Source: SIG435 sp045530725 (lineage in GTDB: Bacteria; Bacillota; Clostridia; UMGS1810). From it: a stretch of 64,000 nt of DNA. The position numbers were made by a program, and so were the translations under genes. Shown here piece after piece: positions 31,215 through 39,645 of this stretch; the first letter of the stretch is position 1, and every line of letters starts with the position of its first letter. The notes under the pieces are model-generated. The model saw nothing but the letters and a program-made list of their open reading frames with translations, did no database searches and was not told the origin of the DNA. The stretch covers positions 124,001 to 188,000 of the forward strand of contig JAZSCT010000020.1 in NCBI GenBank assembly GCA_045530725.1, given 5' to 3'.

Positions 31215-32678
31215 ATGAACCGCAAGATATTAAAACGACTTCTTGTGATTACAGAACTTCTGCTTTTTGTATGTATGGTTTCGGTTTTTAATGTGATAAC
31301 TATTCACGGCAGAAACTATATGCAAAAAGCAGTCAGTCAGAGGAAAAATTCTCATATTATAAAGAATGTGCGGGGCAAAATCTATGACAGAAATATGATA
31401 AGTTTCGTGGATAGCCGCACAGAAAATATAGATACGCCCAATGGAAGTTTCCCTGTGGCGAAAAGGTATGATTCTATGAGCCTTTTAAGGCATATCACAG
31501 GAAGTATTACCTCTGACGATAAAGGATCGGGCGGTCTTGAAGAAATGTATGATGAGGTGCTTTCAGATTCAGGAGGAGTGTATCTTAATTCATCAAATGA
31601 CGGTAGGGGAAAGCCCATTTATGATTTTTTGAATAAAGGATATGAAGAAAAACTGACAAAAGACGATTCTCTGCTTTTGTCCATTGATTATCATATACAG
31701 AAAATTGCTGAACAGGAACTTGAAAAGACAGGTCTTAACGGATCGGTGTGCATAATGGATTCTTACTCATTTTCACCGTTGGCTCTTACAAGCAGAGGCA
31801 ATTTCGATCAGAACAATGTAAAGGATTATCTTGATTCATCTTACGGAGAACTTATAGACAGAAGTACTTCCTCCTTTGATGCAGGGAGCATAATTAAGAT
31901 TATTACTGTTGCGGCTGCATTGGAATACGGCATTTGTGATGTGGGATTTCAAACAGAATGTAAGGGATCTGTCAATATAGACGGGGTGGATTTTCCCTGT
32001 CACAAAAAAGATGGTCACGGAACAGTTAATATGGAAGAAGCCTTTGCCAAATCCTGTAATGTATATTTTTATGAACTTGGAAATATGATTGGCATAAAAA
32101 ACATATATAATACTATGAAAGATTTTTCCTTAGGTGAAAAGATTCTCGACTTAGACTGGGAAAGCAGCGGCAAATGTCATATACTTTCCAATACATTGCC
32201 GAATCAGATCGCAAATATATCCATAGGTCAGGGAAATCTTCTTATGACTCCCGTTCAGGCGGTAAATATGGCAAATATCATTGCAAATGAGGGAGTGATG
32301 AAGAAGGCTTACCTTGTGACAGGTATTGTAGGAAGTGATGGAGTTCTCAAAAAGGATTTTCGAAATTATACGGAGAAAACTGTTATATCTAAGAAAACCG
32401 CTCAACAAATCAAAAAGATGATGCGAAGTGTAATGCTTTATGGGACAGGTAAGGATTATAATGTGGAAGAAACTGAAGTCTGTGCAAAGACCGGTAGCGC
32501 GGAAACAGGATGGCAAAAGGAAAACAGCACTATGACACACGGGTGGTTTGTAGGATTTTTCCCGATGGAAAAGCCCCGTTATTCCATTGCAGTTTTTCTT
32601 GAAGACGGTAAGTCAGGATATAATGCAGGACGTGTTTTTCGTAAGATAACAGAAGAGTTGATAAGACAAGGCTATTAA
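31215..32678 (+). CDS. Class B penicillin-binding protein transpeptidase (SpoVD/PBP2-like, short)
   Basis: The ATG at 31215 follows AGGTGATAAAA and gives 487 residues. There is a single N-terminal membrane anchor (residues 7-25), a short N-terminal domain with R-G-K-I-Y-D-R-N, then the transpeptidase domain. The active-site motifs are present: S-I-I-K (nucleophile Ser near 225), S-C-N near 280, and K-T-G-S near 425. It lacks PASTA domains and is shorter than division PBPs (about 600-700 residues). Divergent from yunB, which hints at a sporulation role such as cortex synthesis, but no SpoVD-specific feature is decisive. Confidence 0.85.
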   Translation: MNRKILKRLLVITELLLFVCMVSVFNVITIHGRNYMQKAVSQRKNSHIIKNVRGKIYDRNMISFVDSRTENIDTPNGSFPVAKRYDSMSLLRHITGSITSDDKGSGGLEEMYDEVLSDSGGVYLNSSNDGRGKPIYDFLNKGYEEKLTKDDSLLLSIDYHIQKIAEQELEKTGLNGSVCIMDSYSFSPLALTSRGNFDQNNVKDYLDSSYGELIDRSTSSFDAGSIIKIITVAAALEYGICDVGFQTECKGSVNIDGVDFPCHKKDGHGTVNMEEAFAKSCNVYFYELGNMIGIKNIYNTMKDFSLGEKILDLDWESSGKCHILSNTLPNQIANISIGQGNLLMTPVQAVNMANIIANEGVMKKAYLVTGIVGSDGVLKKDFRNYTEKTVISKKTAQQIKKMMRSVMLYGTGKDYNVEETEVCAKTGSAETGWQKENSTMTHGWFVGFFPMEKPRYSIAVFLEDGKSGYNAGRVFRKITEELIRQGY

Positions 32679-32715
32679 AAAAATAAAAAAAGGGGTTTAT
32701 TTTATCAAAAAAGTG

Positions 32716-32724
32716 TGATATAAT
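32716..32724 (+). promoter_or_regulatory. Extended -10 promoter for RNase J
   Basis: TGATATAAT at 32716-32724 combines TG with a consensus -10; no good -35 is visible. The inferred leader of about 165 nt contains small hairpins at 32740-32752 (GGGG/CCCC) and 32767-32781 (TTGGC/GCCAA, followed by a T-rich run). Confidence 0.5.
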
Positions 32725-32894
32725 ATTAATAATTGTTTTGGGGTATAGCCCCGTTGTGCGGATAAATTGGCTTTGTGCCAACAAGTTTTGTTTTTAATTT
32801 TTGTGCGGAAACAATTTAATAAACAAAGGATTTCGGCTTATATTTACATATAGGTCTTATTTCCTTTGTGCTTAACATAAAAGGAGGTAAATTT

Positions 32895-34559
32895 GTGGCA
32901 AGAAAATCAAAACTAAAAATAATACCGCTTGGCGGACTTAATGAAATCGGAAAGAATATGACAGTATTCGAATACGGAAACGATATAATGGTACTGGATT
33001 GCGGAATGGCATTCCCTGACGAACAGATGCCTGGGATTGATTTCGTTATACCCGATTTTTCATATCTTGAAAAAAACAAAGACAAGTTAAGAGGTCTTGT
33101 TATCACTCACGGACACGAAGATCATATAGGAGCCATTCCATATCTTCTCTCAGAGTACAATATGCCAATCTACGGTACAAACCTTACTCTTGGGCTTGTA
33201 CAGAACAAACTTAAGGAGCATGGTATTCTTTCCAAGGTGAAAATGACCAGAATTTCTGCAGGGGATGTGTTCAGAGTAGGATGTTTCCAGGTGGAAGCAA
33301 TCCGTACAAATCATTCAATAGCAGATTCACTTGCATATTGCATAAAGACTCCGGTGGGAAATATCGTCCATACCGGTGACTTCAAGGTGGATATCACACC
33401 TATTCAGGGGGAAATGATAGATCTTACAAGGTTTGGTGAACTTGGCAAAGAAGGTGTACTTGCTCTTATGAGCGATTCTACAAATGTGGAAAGACCTGGA
33501 GTTTCACAGTCAGAAAGAAATGTGGGACTTACTCTTGACAATGTGTTTTCTTCTACCAAGAAGAGAATCATCATTGCCACTTTTGCATCCAACGTTCATA
33601 GAGTTCAGCAGATAATAAATGCCGCTCACAAATGCAACAGAAAGGTTGCAGTATCGGGAAGAAGTATGCTGAATGTACTTGAAGTAGCAGTAAATCTCGG
33701 ATATACAAAGGTACCCTCAGGAGTGCTTATCAATATTGACGATATCAAAAAATACAAACCAAGTCAACTTGTGATTATGACTACAGGCTCACAGGGTGAG
33801 CCCATGAGTGCTCTTTACAGAATGGCATTTTCTGATCACAGAAAGGTAGAAATCACAAAGGACGACCTTATTGTGGTATCGGCAAACCCTATCCCGGGAA
33901 ATGAAAGACTTGTTTCCAATGTTGTAAACGAACTTTTCAAAAAAGGTGCAGAAGTAATATACGACAAGGGTGCAGATATACACGTATCAGGTCACGCCTG
34001 TCAGGACGAACTCAAGATGATCCTTGCACTTACAAAACCAAAGTATTTTATCCCCGTACACGGAGAATTCAGACATCTTAAGATCCATGCGGAACTTGGT
34101 ACACTTATGGGTGTAGGTAAGAAAAATGTGTTTATAATGGACAACGGTAAGGTTCTTGAGATATCCAAGACAGAAGCCAAACTAAACGGTGTTGTCCCAT
34201 CGGGCAAAACTCTCATAGACGGTCTCGGAGTAGGAGATGTGGGAAATATCGTCCTTCGTGACAGAAAGCATCTTGCACAGGACGGACTTATAGTAGTTAC
34301 TGCAACACTCTGTGCCAAAACAGGTGATGTGCTTTCAGGTCCTGCAATTATCTCAAGAGGGTTTGTATATGTGAGAGAGTCAGAAGACCTTATGATAGAG
34401 ATTGAAGCCATCGCTAAGGAAAGCCTTGCACTTTGTAAGAAAAAACATATCCACGACTGGTCAACTCTCAAGAATAATATGAAAGCGGCTATATCCGATC
34501 ATATTTTCAAAAAGACTAAGAGAAAGCCTATGATTCTTCCTGTCATTATGGAAGTATAA
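32895..34559 (+). CDS. rnj: Ribonuclease J
   Basis: The GTG at 32895 lies after AAAGGAGGTAAATTT and gives 554 residues; an upstream ATG at 32868 overlaps that site. The metallo-beta-lactamase core has HGHEDHIGAIPYL near residue 73 and V-H-T-G-D-F-K near 157; the beta-CASP region includes STNVERPG and the SGHACQDELKMIL motif, with FIPVHGEFRHL near residue 388. RNase J is a 5'-3' exonuclease and endonuclease that processes mRNA and rRNA in Firmicutes. Probably cotranscribed with the following PLP enzyme (24-bp gap). Confidence 0.95.
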   Translation: MARKSKLKIIPLGGLNEIGKNMTVFEYGNDIMVLDCGMAFPDEQMPGIDFVIPDFSYLEKNKDKLRGLVITHGHEDHIGAIPYLLSEYNMPIYGTNLTLGLVQNKLKEHGILSKVKMTRISAGDVFRVGCFQVEAIRTNHSIADSLAYCIKTPVGNIVHTGDFKVDITPIQGEMIDLTRFGELGKEGVLALMSDSTNVERPGVSQSERNVGLTLDNVFSSTKKRIIIATFASNVHRVQQIINAAHKCNRKVAVSGRSMLNVLEVAVNLGYTKVPSGVLINIDDIKKYKPSQLVIMTTGSQGEPMSALYRMAFSDHRKVEITKDDLIVVSANPIPGNERLVSNVVNELFKKGAEVIYDKGADIHVSGHACQDELKMILALTKPKYFIPVHGEFRHLKIHAELGTLMGVGKKNVFIMDNGKVLEISKTEAKLNGVVPSGKTLIDGLGVGDVGNIVLRDRKHLAQDGLIVVTATLCAKTGDVLSGPAIISRGFVYVRESEDLMIEIEAIAKESLALCKKKHIHDWSTLKNNMKAAISDHIFKKTKRKPMILPVIMEV

Positions 34560-34583
34560 GACTATCTTGAAAGGAATTTATCA

Positions 34584-35864
34584 ATGAATACAAAAGAATT
34601 TTATATGAATAATTTCGGCATCTCATCTTCTGCTACACTCCTTGGCGAAAAGGCTGAGGATATGGCAAAGGATGCATTTATCAGAGCAGAAAAAATCGCA
34701 GAGTTCAATCAGATGAAAGTTCTTAAGGCTTTTATGAACAACAATATTTCCGAACAGCATTTTATGACAAGTACAGGTTACGGATATGACGATCTTGGAA
34801 GAGACACTCTTGATAAGGTCTATGCAGAAGTTTTCGGTGCTGAAGCGGCGTTGGTAAGACAGACCATTGTAAACGGCACTCACGCTATAGCATCCTGTCT
34901 TTTCGGTGTATTAAGACCGGGAGATACTCTCGTGGCAGTTACAGGGAGACCTTATGACACTCTTGAGGAAGTAATCGGCATCAGAGGAGAGAATAACGGT
35001 TCACTCAGGGAATTTGGTGTTAATTATAAAGAAGTAGCACTAAAGGACAATAAGCCTGATTACGAAGGAATTAAAAATGCAATAGACGATAGCGTAAAAG
35101 CCGTTGCCATCCAGCGTTCACGAGGATATGCATGGAGAGAGTCGTTTTCTGTAGATGAAATAGGAAAGATTATTAAATGCGTAAAGGATATCAGAAGTGA
35201 TATTATCTGCATAGTGGATAACTGCTACGGTGAGTTTGTTGAAGAAAGAGAACCTACTCAGGTGGGAGCAGATCTTATCGTAGGATCTCTTATCAAGAAT
35301 CCCGGTGGCGGACTTGCCAAAACCGGTGGCTACATAGCAGGCAGAAAAGAATGTATAGAAAAGGTTTCATACAGAGTGACCTGTCCGGGAATCGGTGCAG
35401 AATGTGGTGCTACACTTGGCGAAAACAGATATATGTATCAGGGTTTCTTTATGGCTCCTCACATTGTATGTCAGGCAGTAAAAGCGGCTATTTATTGCGG
35501 GTGTATTTTCTCACTTCTTGGTTTTGATATAATGCCCGGAATTGATAAGAAGAGAACGGATATCATTCAGGCGGTTAAGTTTGGAAATAAAGAAAACCTT
35601 GTTTCATTCTGTCAGGGAATACAGTCAGGCTCGCCTATAGACAGTTTCGTGGTACCTATGCCATGGGATATGCCCGGATATGAAAATGAAGTAATTATGG
35701 CGGCAGGTGCATTTGTACAGGGTTCATCCATTGAAATATCTGCAGACGGTCCTATAAGAGAGCCATTTGTAGCATATTATCAGGGCGGACTTACATATGA
35801 AAGTGCCAAGGTGGCTATTTTAAAAGCGGCAGACAAAGTGATTGGAGACAGACAAAATGGATAG
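34584..35864 (+). CDS. PLP-dependent methionine gamma-lyase-family protein (YnbB/Alum_res type)
   Basis: A 426-residue fold-type I PLP enzyme. The family signature HFMTSTGYGYDDLGRDTLD is near residue 60, RQTIVNGTHAIASCLFGVLR near 92, V-D-N-C-Y-G-E-F (cofactor Asp) near 212, and the PLP lysine in GSLIKNPGGGLAKTGGYIAG near 235. Annotated in databases as aluminium resistance or methionine gamma-lyase-like; the true substrate is not established. The stop overlaps the start of a small Cys-rich gene. Confidence 0.85.
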   Translation: MNTKEFYMNNFGISSSATLLGEKAEDMAKDAFIRAEKIAEFNQMKVLKAFMNNNISEQHFMTSTGYGYDDLGRDTLDKVYAEVFGAEAALVRQTIVNGTHAIASCLFGVLRPGDTLVAVTGRPYDTLEEVIGIRGENNGSLREFGVNYKEVALKDNKPDYEGIKNAIDDSVKAVAIQRSRGYAWRESFSVDEIGKIIKCVKDIRSDIICIVDNCYGEFVEEREPTQVGADLIVGSLIKNPGGGLAKTGGYIAGRKECIEKVSYRVTCPGIGAECGATLGENRYMYQGFFMAPHIVCQAVKAAIYCGCIFSLLGFDIMPGIDKKRTDIIQAVKFGNKENLVSFCQGIQSGSPIDSFVVPMPWDMPGYENEVIMAAGAFVQGSSIEISADGPIREPFVAYYQGGLTYESAKVAILKAADKVIGDRQNG

Positions 35865-36030
35865 ATTTTTTTGTGTACTTGATGAAAAAAAGGAATGTGA
35901 CAACTGCGGAGAATGTGATGTATGTGACATCCATCCTGATGAAAAGTGTACAAACTGCGGCAAATGTATAGAACCTGATGACAAGTATGCCCAGATTCTT
36001 ATAGAAAAAGTAATAATGGATGATAAATAG
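35857..36030 (+). CDS. Small cysteine-rich protein, unknown function
   Basis: A 57-residue protein starting at ATG 35857, which overlaps the previous stop by 8 bp; GGAGA lies just upstream. It contains seven cysteines arranged as C-D-N-C-G-E-C-D-V-C, a short spacer, then C-T-N-C-G-K-C. This resembles half of a bacterial ferredoxin or a zinc ribbon but fits neither pattern exactly (no CP residues). Coupled to the PLP enzyme upstream and the ATPase-like gene 9 bp downstream. It may bind an Fe-S cluster or zinc. Confidence 0.65.
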   Translation: MDRFFCVLDEKKECDNCGECDVCDIHPDEKCTNCGKCIEPDDKYAQILIEKVIMDDK

Positions 36031-36039
36031 GAGAAGGTT

Positions 36040-36477
36040 ATGGATTTATCCTGCATAATTTCCGATATAGTACAAAGTGCCATTACAAAAGGTACAAAAA
36101 GTGTGACAGTAAGTATATTTTCAGATTCAGATACATTGGTAAGGATAGAATGTGAAGGATTTGAGTTTCCTCACTTATCAGATGATATGCGGTCTTTGGG
36201 GTATGAATACATATTAAGAGGAAAGTATAGAATTTCTGAAAACTTTTTAGAATTTGTTTCGGATTTCCCTTTGGGAAAGATAGAAAGTTTCTGTGTAAAC
36301 ATACTTTCATCCAATCCGAAACTTGATGAATTCAGACTTATCTTTACCAAGAATGATAATGAATACGTCTTTTCACGTAATGAGACACTTGTGACTCTTG
36401 GTGATGTATATATTGGAGAATACAATGTGCTAAACTGGATAGAGGAAGAAATCAGGACAAAAATTGAAGCACTTTAA
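36040..36477 (+). CDS. Unknown protein resembling a degenerate histidine-kinase-type ATPase
   Basis: A 145-residue soluble protein. The start, MDLSCIISDIVQSAITKGTK, resembles the N-box region of small HATPase_c proteins found near iron-only hydrogenase genes (M-D-L-S-x-H-I-L-D-I-V-Q-N-S pattern). The catalytic Asn is replaced (Q-S instead of Q-N-S), and no G1/G2 glycine boxes are seen afterwards. Probably does not hydrolyse ATP. Third gene of the PLP enzyme/Cys-rich cluster, AGGAGAAGG before the ATG. Family assignment is tentative. Confidence 0.5.
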   Translation: MDLSCIISDIVQSAITKGTKSVTVSIFSDSDTLVRIECEGFEFPHLSDDMRSLGYEYILRGKYRISENFLEFVSDFPLGKIESFCVNILSSNPKLDEFRLIFTKNDNEYVFSRNETLVTLGDVYIGEYNVLNWIEEEIRTKIEAL

Positions 36478-36633
36478 AGATATAATGATATTTCATTTTT
36501 AATACAAAATTTGCAAAAATTAGCAAGCATATTATTTCTTATTATGACAAGAATATTAGTGCATAAGAAATTAATAAGTTTTGTTGAAAAGCCGATTTTC
36601 AATGCAAAGTAAAATCGGAAGGAGGAAATGAAA

Positions 36634-36825
36634 ATGTCTAAAAACAAAATTGTTGTTCCTGAAAAGAAAGAAGCTATGAACAAATTCAAAATGGAAGCAG
36701 CAAGCGAAGTTGGTGTAAATCTCAAGGAAGGTTACAACGGAGATCTTACTTCTAAGCAGGCTGGTTCTGTAGGCGGACAGATGGTTAAAAAGATGATCGA
36801 ATCTTATGAAAGAAGTTTATCATAA
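36634..36825 (+). CDS. Alpha/beta-type small acid-soluble spore protein
   Basis: A 63-residue protein starting at ATG 36634, eight bases after AGGAGG (an ATG at 36628 is too close). It has both conserved SASP segments: the germination-protease site region K-F-K-M-E-AASEVGVNL near residue 19 and GYNGDLTSKQAGSVGGQMVK at residues 32-51. These proteins coat forespore DNA, protect it from UV and heat, and are degraded by GPR at germination. No clean sigma-G promoter could be fitted in the 150 bases upstream. Followed by a strong terminator. Confidence 0.93.
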   Translation: MSKNKIVVPEKKEAMNKFKMEAASEVGVNLKEGYNGDLTSKQAGSVGGQMVKKMIESYERSLS

Positions 36826-36845
36826 TAAGATATGACTAAATGAAG

Positions 36846-36888
36846 AAGGCTTATCATTCGGGATATTCCTGAGTGATAAGCCTTTTTT
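36846..36888 (+). terminator. Terminator of the SASP gene
   Basis: AAGGCTTATCATTC pairs with GAGTGATAAGCCTT (one G-T pair), followed by TTTTTT. Confidence 0.9.
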
Positions 36889-36905
36889 GTTTTCAGAAAA
36901 ATTTA

Positions 36906-36933
36906 TTGACTTAAAATTTTTTTGTGATATACT
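36906..36933 (+). promoter_or_regulatory. Promoter of yhbY
   Basis: TTGACT at 36906-36911 and TATACT at 36928-36933, spacer 16 bp. Confidence 0.65.
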
Positions 36934-36969
36934 TAATTAAGACAAAAACCATATGAAAGGGAATAAGAA

Positions 36970-37272
36970 ATGACCGGAAAACAAAGAGCGTACTTAAGAG
37001 CAATGGCAAATACAATTGATGCCAAATATCAGATAGGAAAAAACGGAATAGAGGATAACCTTATAAAGACACTTTCTGATGCTCTGGAAGCAAACGAAAT
37101 TATAAAGGTACACGTACTGGAGAGTGCAATGCTTGACACAAGAGAGGCTTGCAGTATTATCTGTGAAGAGATAAAGGCAGAACCTGTTCAATGTATCGGT
37201 TCAAAATTTGTAATATACAGAGAATCAAAGAATAAGAAAAAAATCGAACTTCCAAAAAAGAATAAAAAGTAA
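36970..37272 (+). CDS. yhbY: CRM-domain RNA-binding protein YhbY
   Basis: A 100-residue protein made of one CRM (CRS1-YhbY) domain. It begins M-T-G-K-Q-R-A-Y-L-R-A, with the GxxG RNA-binding loop in YQIGKNGIED near residue 22, and ends in a basic tail (KKKIELPKKNKK). Associates with pre-50S ribosomal particles in other bacteria. AAGGGAATAAGAA precedes the ATG; own promoter and a strong downstream terminator. Confidence 0.92.
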   Translation: MTGKQRAYLRAMANTIDAKYQIGKNGIEDNLIKTLSDALEANEIIKVHVLESAMLDTREACSIICEEIKAEPVQCIGSKFVIYRESKNKKKIELPKKNKK

Positions 37273-37280
37273 ATTTACAA

Positions 37281-37326
37281 AAAACGCCCCTTGATTTGAG
37301 GAAATCTCATTCAAGGGGTGTTTTTC
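37281..37326. terminator. Bidirectional terminator between yhbY and ruvB
   Basis: AAAACGCCCCTTGA pairs with TCAAGGGGTGTTTT, with an inner GAG/CTC helix. T or A runs on both sides allow use in both directions. Confidence 0.85.
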
Positions 37327-37397
37327 TTATATATTTACGTTTGAAAATTGTCACTTATTTTGCCACGGTTTCAATCCTGGCATATTATAAAATTTCT

Positions 37398-38402
37398 TTA
37401 ATTTTTGGGCATCTCTATACCGAAGTGTTCGTATGCTGCCTTTGTAACCACTCTTCCTCTTGGTGTTCTGTTTATGAAACCAAGTTGCAGAAGGTATGGT
37501 TCATACACGTCTTCGATAGTATTTGCATCTTCGCCGATGGATGCTGACAATGTATCAAGTCCCACAGGACCTCCACCGAAGTGGGTAATCATTGTCTTTA
37601 TCATATTTGCATCGGTACGGTCAAGACCGATTTTATCAATCTCGATTTTTGAAAGGGCTATATCTGCCACTTCATCTGTGATTACACCGTCGGAAAGTAT
37701 TTGAGAGAAGTCTCTTACTCTCTTTAAGAGTCTGTTTGCGATTCTAGGTGTACCACGTGAACGGGATGCTATTTCTTTGGCACCTGACGGAGTAATTTTT
37801 ACATTAAGTATCTTCGCTGAACGGTTTACAATCTCTATAAGTTCTTCTGTGGAATAAAGTTCAAGTCTTTCTATTACGCCAAATCTGTCACGGAGAGGAT
37901 TGGTCATATTGCCTGCCTTTGTAGTAGCACCAATAAGTGTAAATTTCGGAAGGTCAAGTCTTATACTTCTTGCAGCAGGGCCTTTTCCGATTATTATATC
38001 AAGGGCGAAGTCTTCCATAGCAGGGTAGAGCACTTCTTCCACACTTGCAGACAGACGGTGGATTTCGTCGATAAAGAGCACATCATGTTCTGAAAGGTTT
38101 GTAAGTATTGCCGCAAGGTCACCGGGCTTTTCTATAGCAGGGCCTGATGTGATACGGATATTTACTCCCATTTCATTTGCGATGATGTTTGAAAGGGTAG
38201 TCTTTCCAAGTCCTGGAGGTCCATAGAGCAAAACGTGATCCAATGCTTCGTTTCTTTCTCTGGCGGCTTTGATATATACCGTGAGATTATCTATTGTCTT
38301 TTTTTGTCCGATATAGTCATCGATACTTCTTGGACGAAGGCTTGTTTCTATATCACAGTCGCAGTCAGTAAGTTCTGCGGTAATTATTCTTTCGTTATCC
38401 AT
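37398..38402 (-). CDS. ruvB: Holliday junction branch migration ATPase RuvB
   Basis: A 334-residue AAA+ protein. The start of the domain is L-R-P-R-S-I-D-D-YIGQKKTIDNL, with Walker A YGPPGLGKTTL near residue 60, Walker B VLFIDEIHRL near 108, the sensor-1 G-A-T-T-K-A-G, and a C-terminal winged helix with RTPRGRVVTKAAYEHF. It is the hexameric motor of the RuvABC resolvasome. Lies 11 bp downstream of ruvA. Confidence 0.98.
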   Translation of the reverse strand: MDNERIITAELTDCDCDIETSLRPRSIDDYIGQKKTIDNLTVYIKAARERNEALDHVLLYGPPGLGKTTLSNIIANEMGVNIRITSGPAIEKPGDLAAILTNLSEHDVLFIDEIHRLSASVEEVLYPAMEDFALDIIIGKGPAARSIRLDLPKFTLIGATTKAGNMTNPLRDRFGVIERLELYSTEELIEIVNRSAKILNVKITPSGAKEIASRSRGTPRIANRLLKRVRDFSQILSDGVITDEVADIALSKIEIDKIGLDRTDANMIKTMITHFGGGPVGLDTLSASIGEDANTIEDVYEPYLLQLGFINRTPRGRVVTKAAYEHFGIEMPKN

Positions 38403-38413
38403 ATGATTTCTCC

Positions 38414-39016
38414 TTACATAAGGGATTTAAGAGCCGCTTTTATGATATCTTCCACTTTGTCAATGGAAGTGTCAGTTTTAAGTACAGCCTTTTCTGACAT
38501 TTGCTTTGAATAGCCAAGTGCCATAAGAGCGCTGATTGCTTCTTTTCTTGCATCGATATTTACAGGTGCATCTTCAAATCCTTCATCCGCCTGCATAGTG
38601 AGTGCTTCATTTTTTATCTTGTCTTTAAGTTCAAGACAGATTCTTTGGGCAGTTTTCGATCCAATACCCTGTGCCTGAGACAGAAACTTTGAATCCCCTG
38701 TAACTATGCTTACACTTATCTTTGAATACCCTGCAACTGAAAGTATTGCAATAGCACCTTTTGCTCCCACACCTGAAACAGAAATAAGCATTTCAAAAAG
38801 TTCCAGTTCTTCTTTTGTATGGAATCCGTACAGATCCATTATTCCTTCTTTGATGTAAAGGTATGTGTGAAATGTCACATCTGTTTTGTCAGAGAGATTT
38901 GCCACGTCATTTATGGAGCATTGTGAGGTGTATATCTTAAATCCCACTCCGCCCACATCAATTACAACGTGGTTTAATCCGATATATGAAAGAGTTCCCT
39001 TTATATAACTGAACAT
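38414..39016 (-). CDS. ruvA: Holliday junction DNA-binding protein RuvA
   Basis: The ATG at 39016 has AGGAGA about seven bases upstream; the earlier in-frame starts are inside ruvC. 200 residues: an OB-fold N-terminus (M-F-S-Y-I-K-G-T-L), two helix-hairpin-helix motifs (ISVSGVGAKGAIAIL and AQGIGSKTAQRICLELKDK), and a C-terminal domain (EAISALMALGYSKQMSEKA) that contacts RuvB. Middle gene of ruvCAB. Confidence 0.97.
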   Translation of the reverse strand: MFSYIKGTLSYIGLNHVVIDVGGVGFKIYTSQCSINDVANLSDKTDVTFHTYLYIKEGIMDLYGFHTKEELELFEMLISVSGVGAKGAIAILSVAGYSKISVSIVTGDSKFLSQAQGIGSKTAQRICLELKDKIKNEALTMQADEGFEDAPVNIDARKEAISALMALGYSKQMSEKAVLKTDTSIDKVEDIIKAALKSLM

Positions 39017-39029
39017 ATTCATTTCTCCT

Positions 39030-39524
39030 TTATCCTCTGTAATCCAATGACTTGAGCCTGAATGAATGAGCATGACATATGGCGATGGCAAGTGCATCGG
39101 CGGTGTCATCAGGCTTGGGGATTGTTTCAAGATTAAGTATCATTTTTATCATTTGCTGTATTTGTTTTTTGTCTGCTCTGCCGTATCCCGTTACTGCAAT
39201 TTTTACCTGTGGTGGAGTGTATTCAAATATTTCCACCTTTTGGTTGGTACTTGCAAGGAGAGCAACCCCTCTTGCCTGTGCAACATTTATGACGGTTTTT
39301 GCATTGTTGTTGTAGAAAAGTTCTTCTATAGCCATATAATCAGGTTTGTATTTCTCAAGAATTTCCGTCAGTTCATCATATATAATTTTCAGCCTGTGTT
39401 TGACCTCGGTGTGAGCCTCAGTAAGGATTGCTCCGTAATCCACTACAGAAAACTTGTTTCCGTTATAGTCTATTACGCCCCATCCTACAATGGCAATCCC
39501 GGGATCTATGCCTATAATCCGCAT
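39030..39524 (-). CDS. ruvC: Holliday junction resolvase RuvC
   Basis: The ATG at 39524 follows GAGGTAATGTT and gives 164 residues. It has the first catalytic Asp in M-R-I-I-G-I-D-P-G, IEELFYNNNAKT near residue 67, A-Q-A-R-G-V, and the final D-D-T-A-D-A-L-A-I-A-ICHAH with the remaining acidic residues. It cuts Holliday junctions symmetrically. First gene of the ruvCAB transcript. Confidence 0.97.
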   Translation of the reverse strand: MRIIGIDPGIAIVGWGVIDYNGNKFSVVDYGAILTEAHTEVKHRLKIIYDELTEILEKYKPDYMAIEELFYNNNAKTVINVAQARGVALLASTNQKVEIFEYTPPQVKIAVTGYGRADKKQIQQMIKMILNLETIPKPDDTADALAIAICHAHSFRLKSLDYRG

Positions 39525-39555
39525 AACATTACCTCGCAAAAATACATATATGTTT

Positions 39556-39583
39556 ATTCTATCATAAAATTTCGAAAAGTCAA
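39556..39583 (-). promoter_or_regulatory. Promoter of ruvCAB
   Basis: On the minus strand TTGACT (39583-39578) and TAGAAT (39561-39556), spacer 16 bp. Confidence 0.65.
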
Positions 39584-39594
39584 AGTCTTTAATC

Positions 39595-39621
39595 ACAAAA
39601 ATTCTTTTTATACATAATATA
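39595..39621 (+). promoter_or_regulatory. Sigma-K promoter for dpaAB
   Basis: AC at 39595-39596, a 16-bp spacer and CATAATATA at 39613-39621 match the sigma-K pattern AC-N16-CATAnnnTA exactly. dpaAB (spoVF) is a late mother-cell sigma-K operon in other spore formers. Confidence 0.65.
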
Positions 39622-39645
39622 TACTAAAAGCATGGGAGTGGTTTG

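Noticed and set aside
32740..32790. TGGGGTATAGCC, which looks like the first bases of a tRNA-Gln gene
   Set aside because: The rest does not fold as a tRNA: no anticodon arm, no T-loop GTTCGA and no matching acceptor strand.
36501..36560. Sigma-G promoter for the SASP gene
   Set aside because: CATATTA at 36528-36534 and GCATA at 36527-36531 exist, but no -35/-10 pair has the required 17-18 bp spacing.
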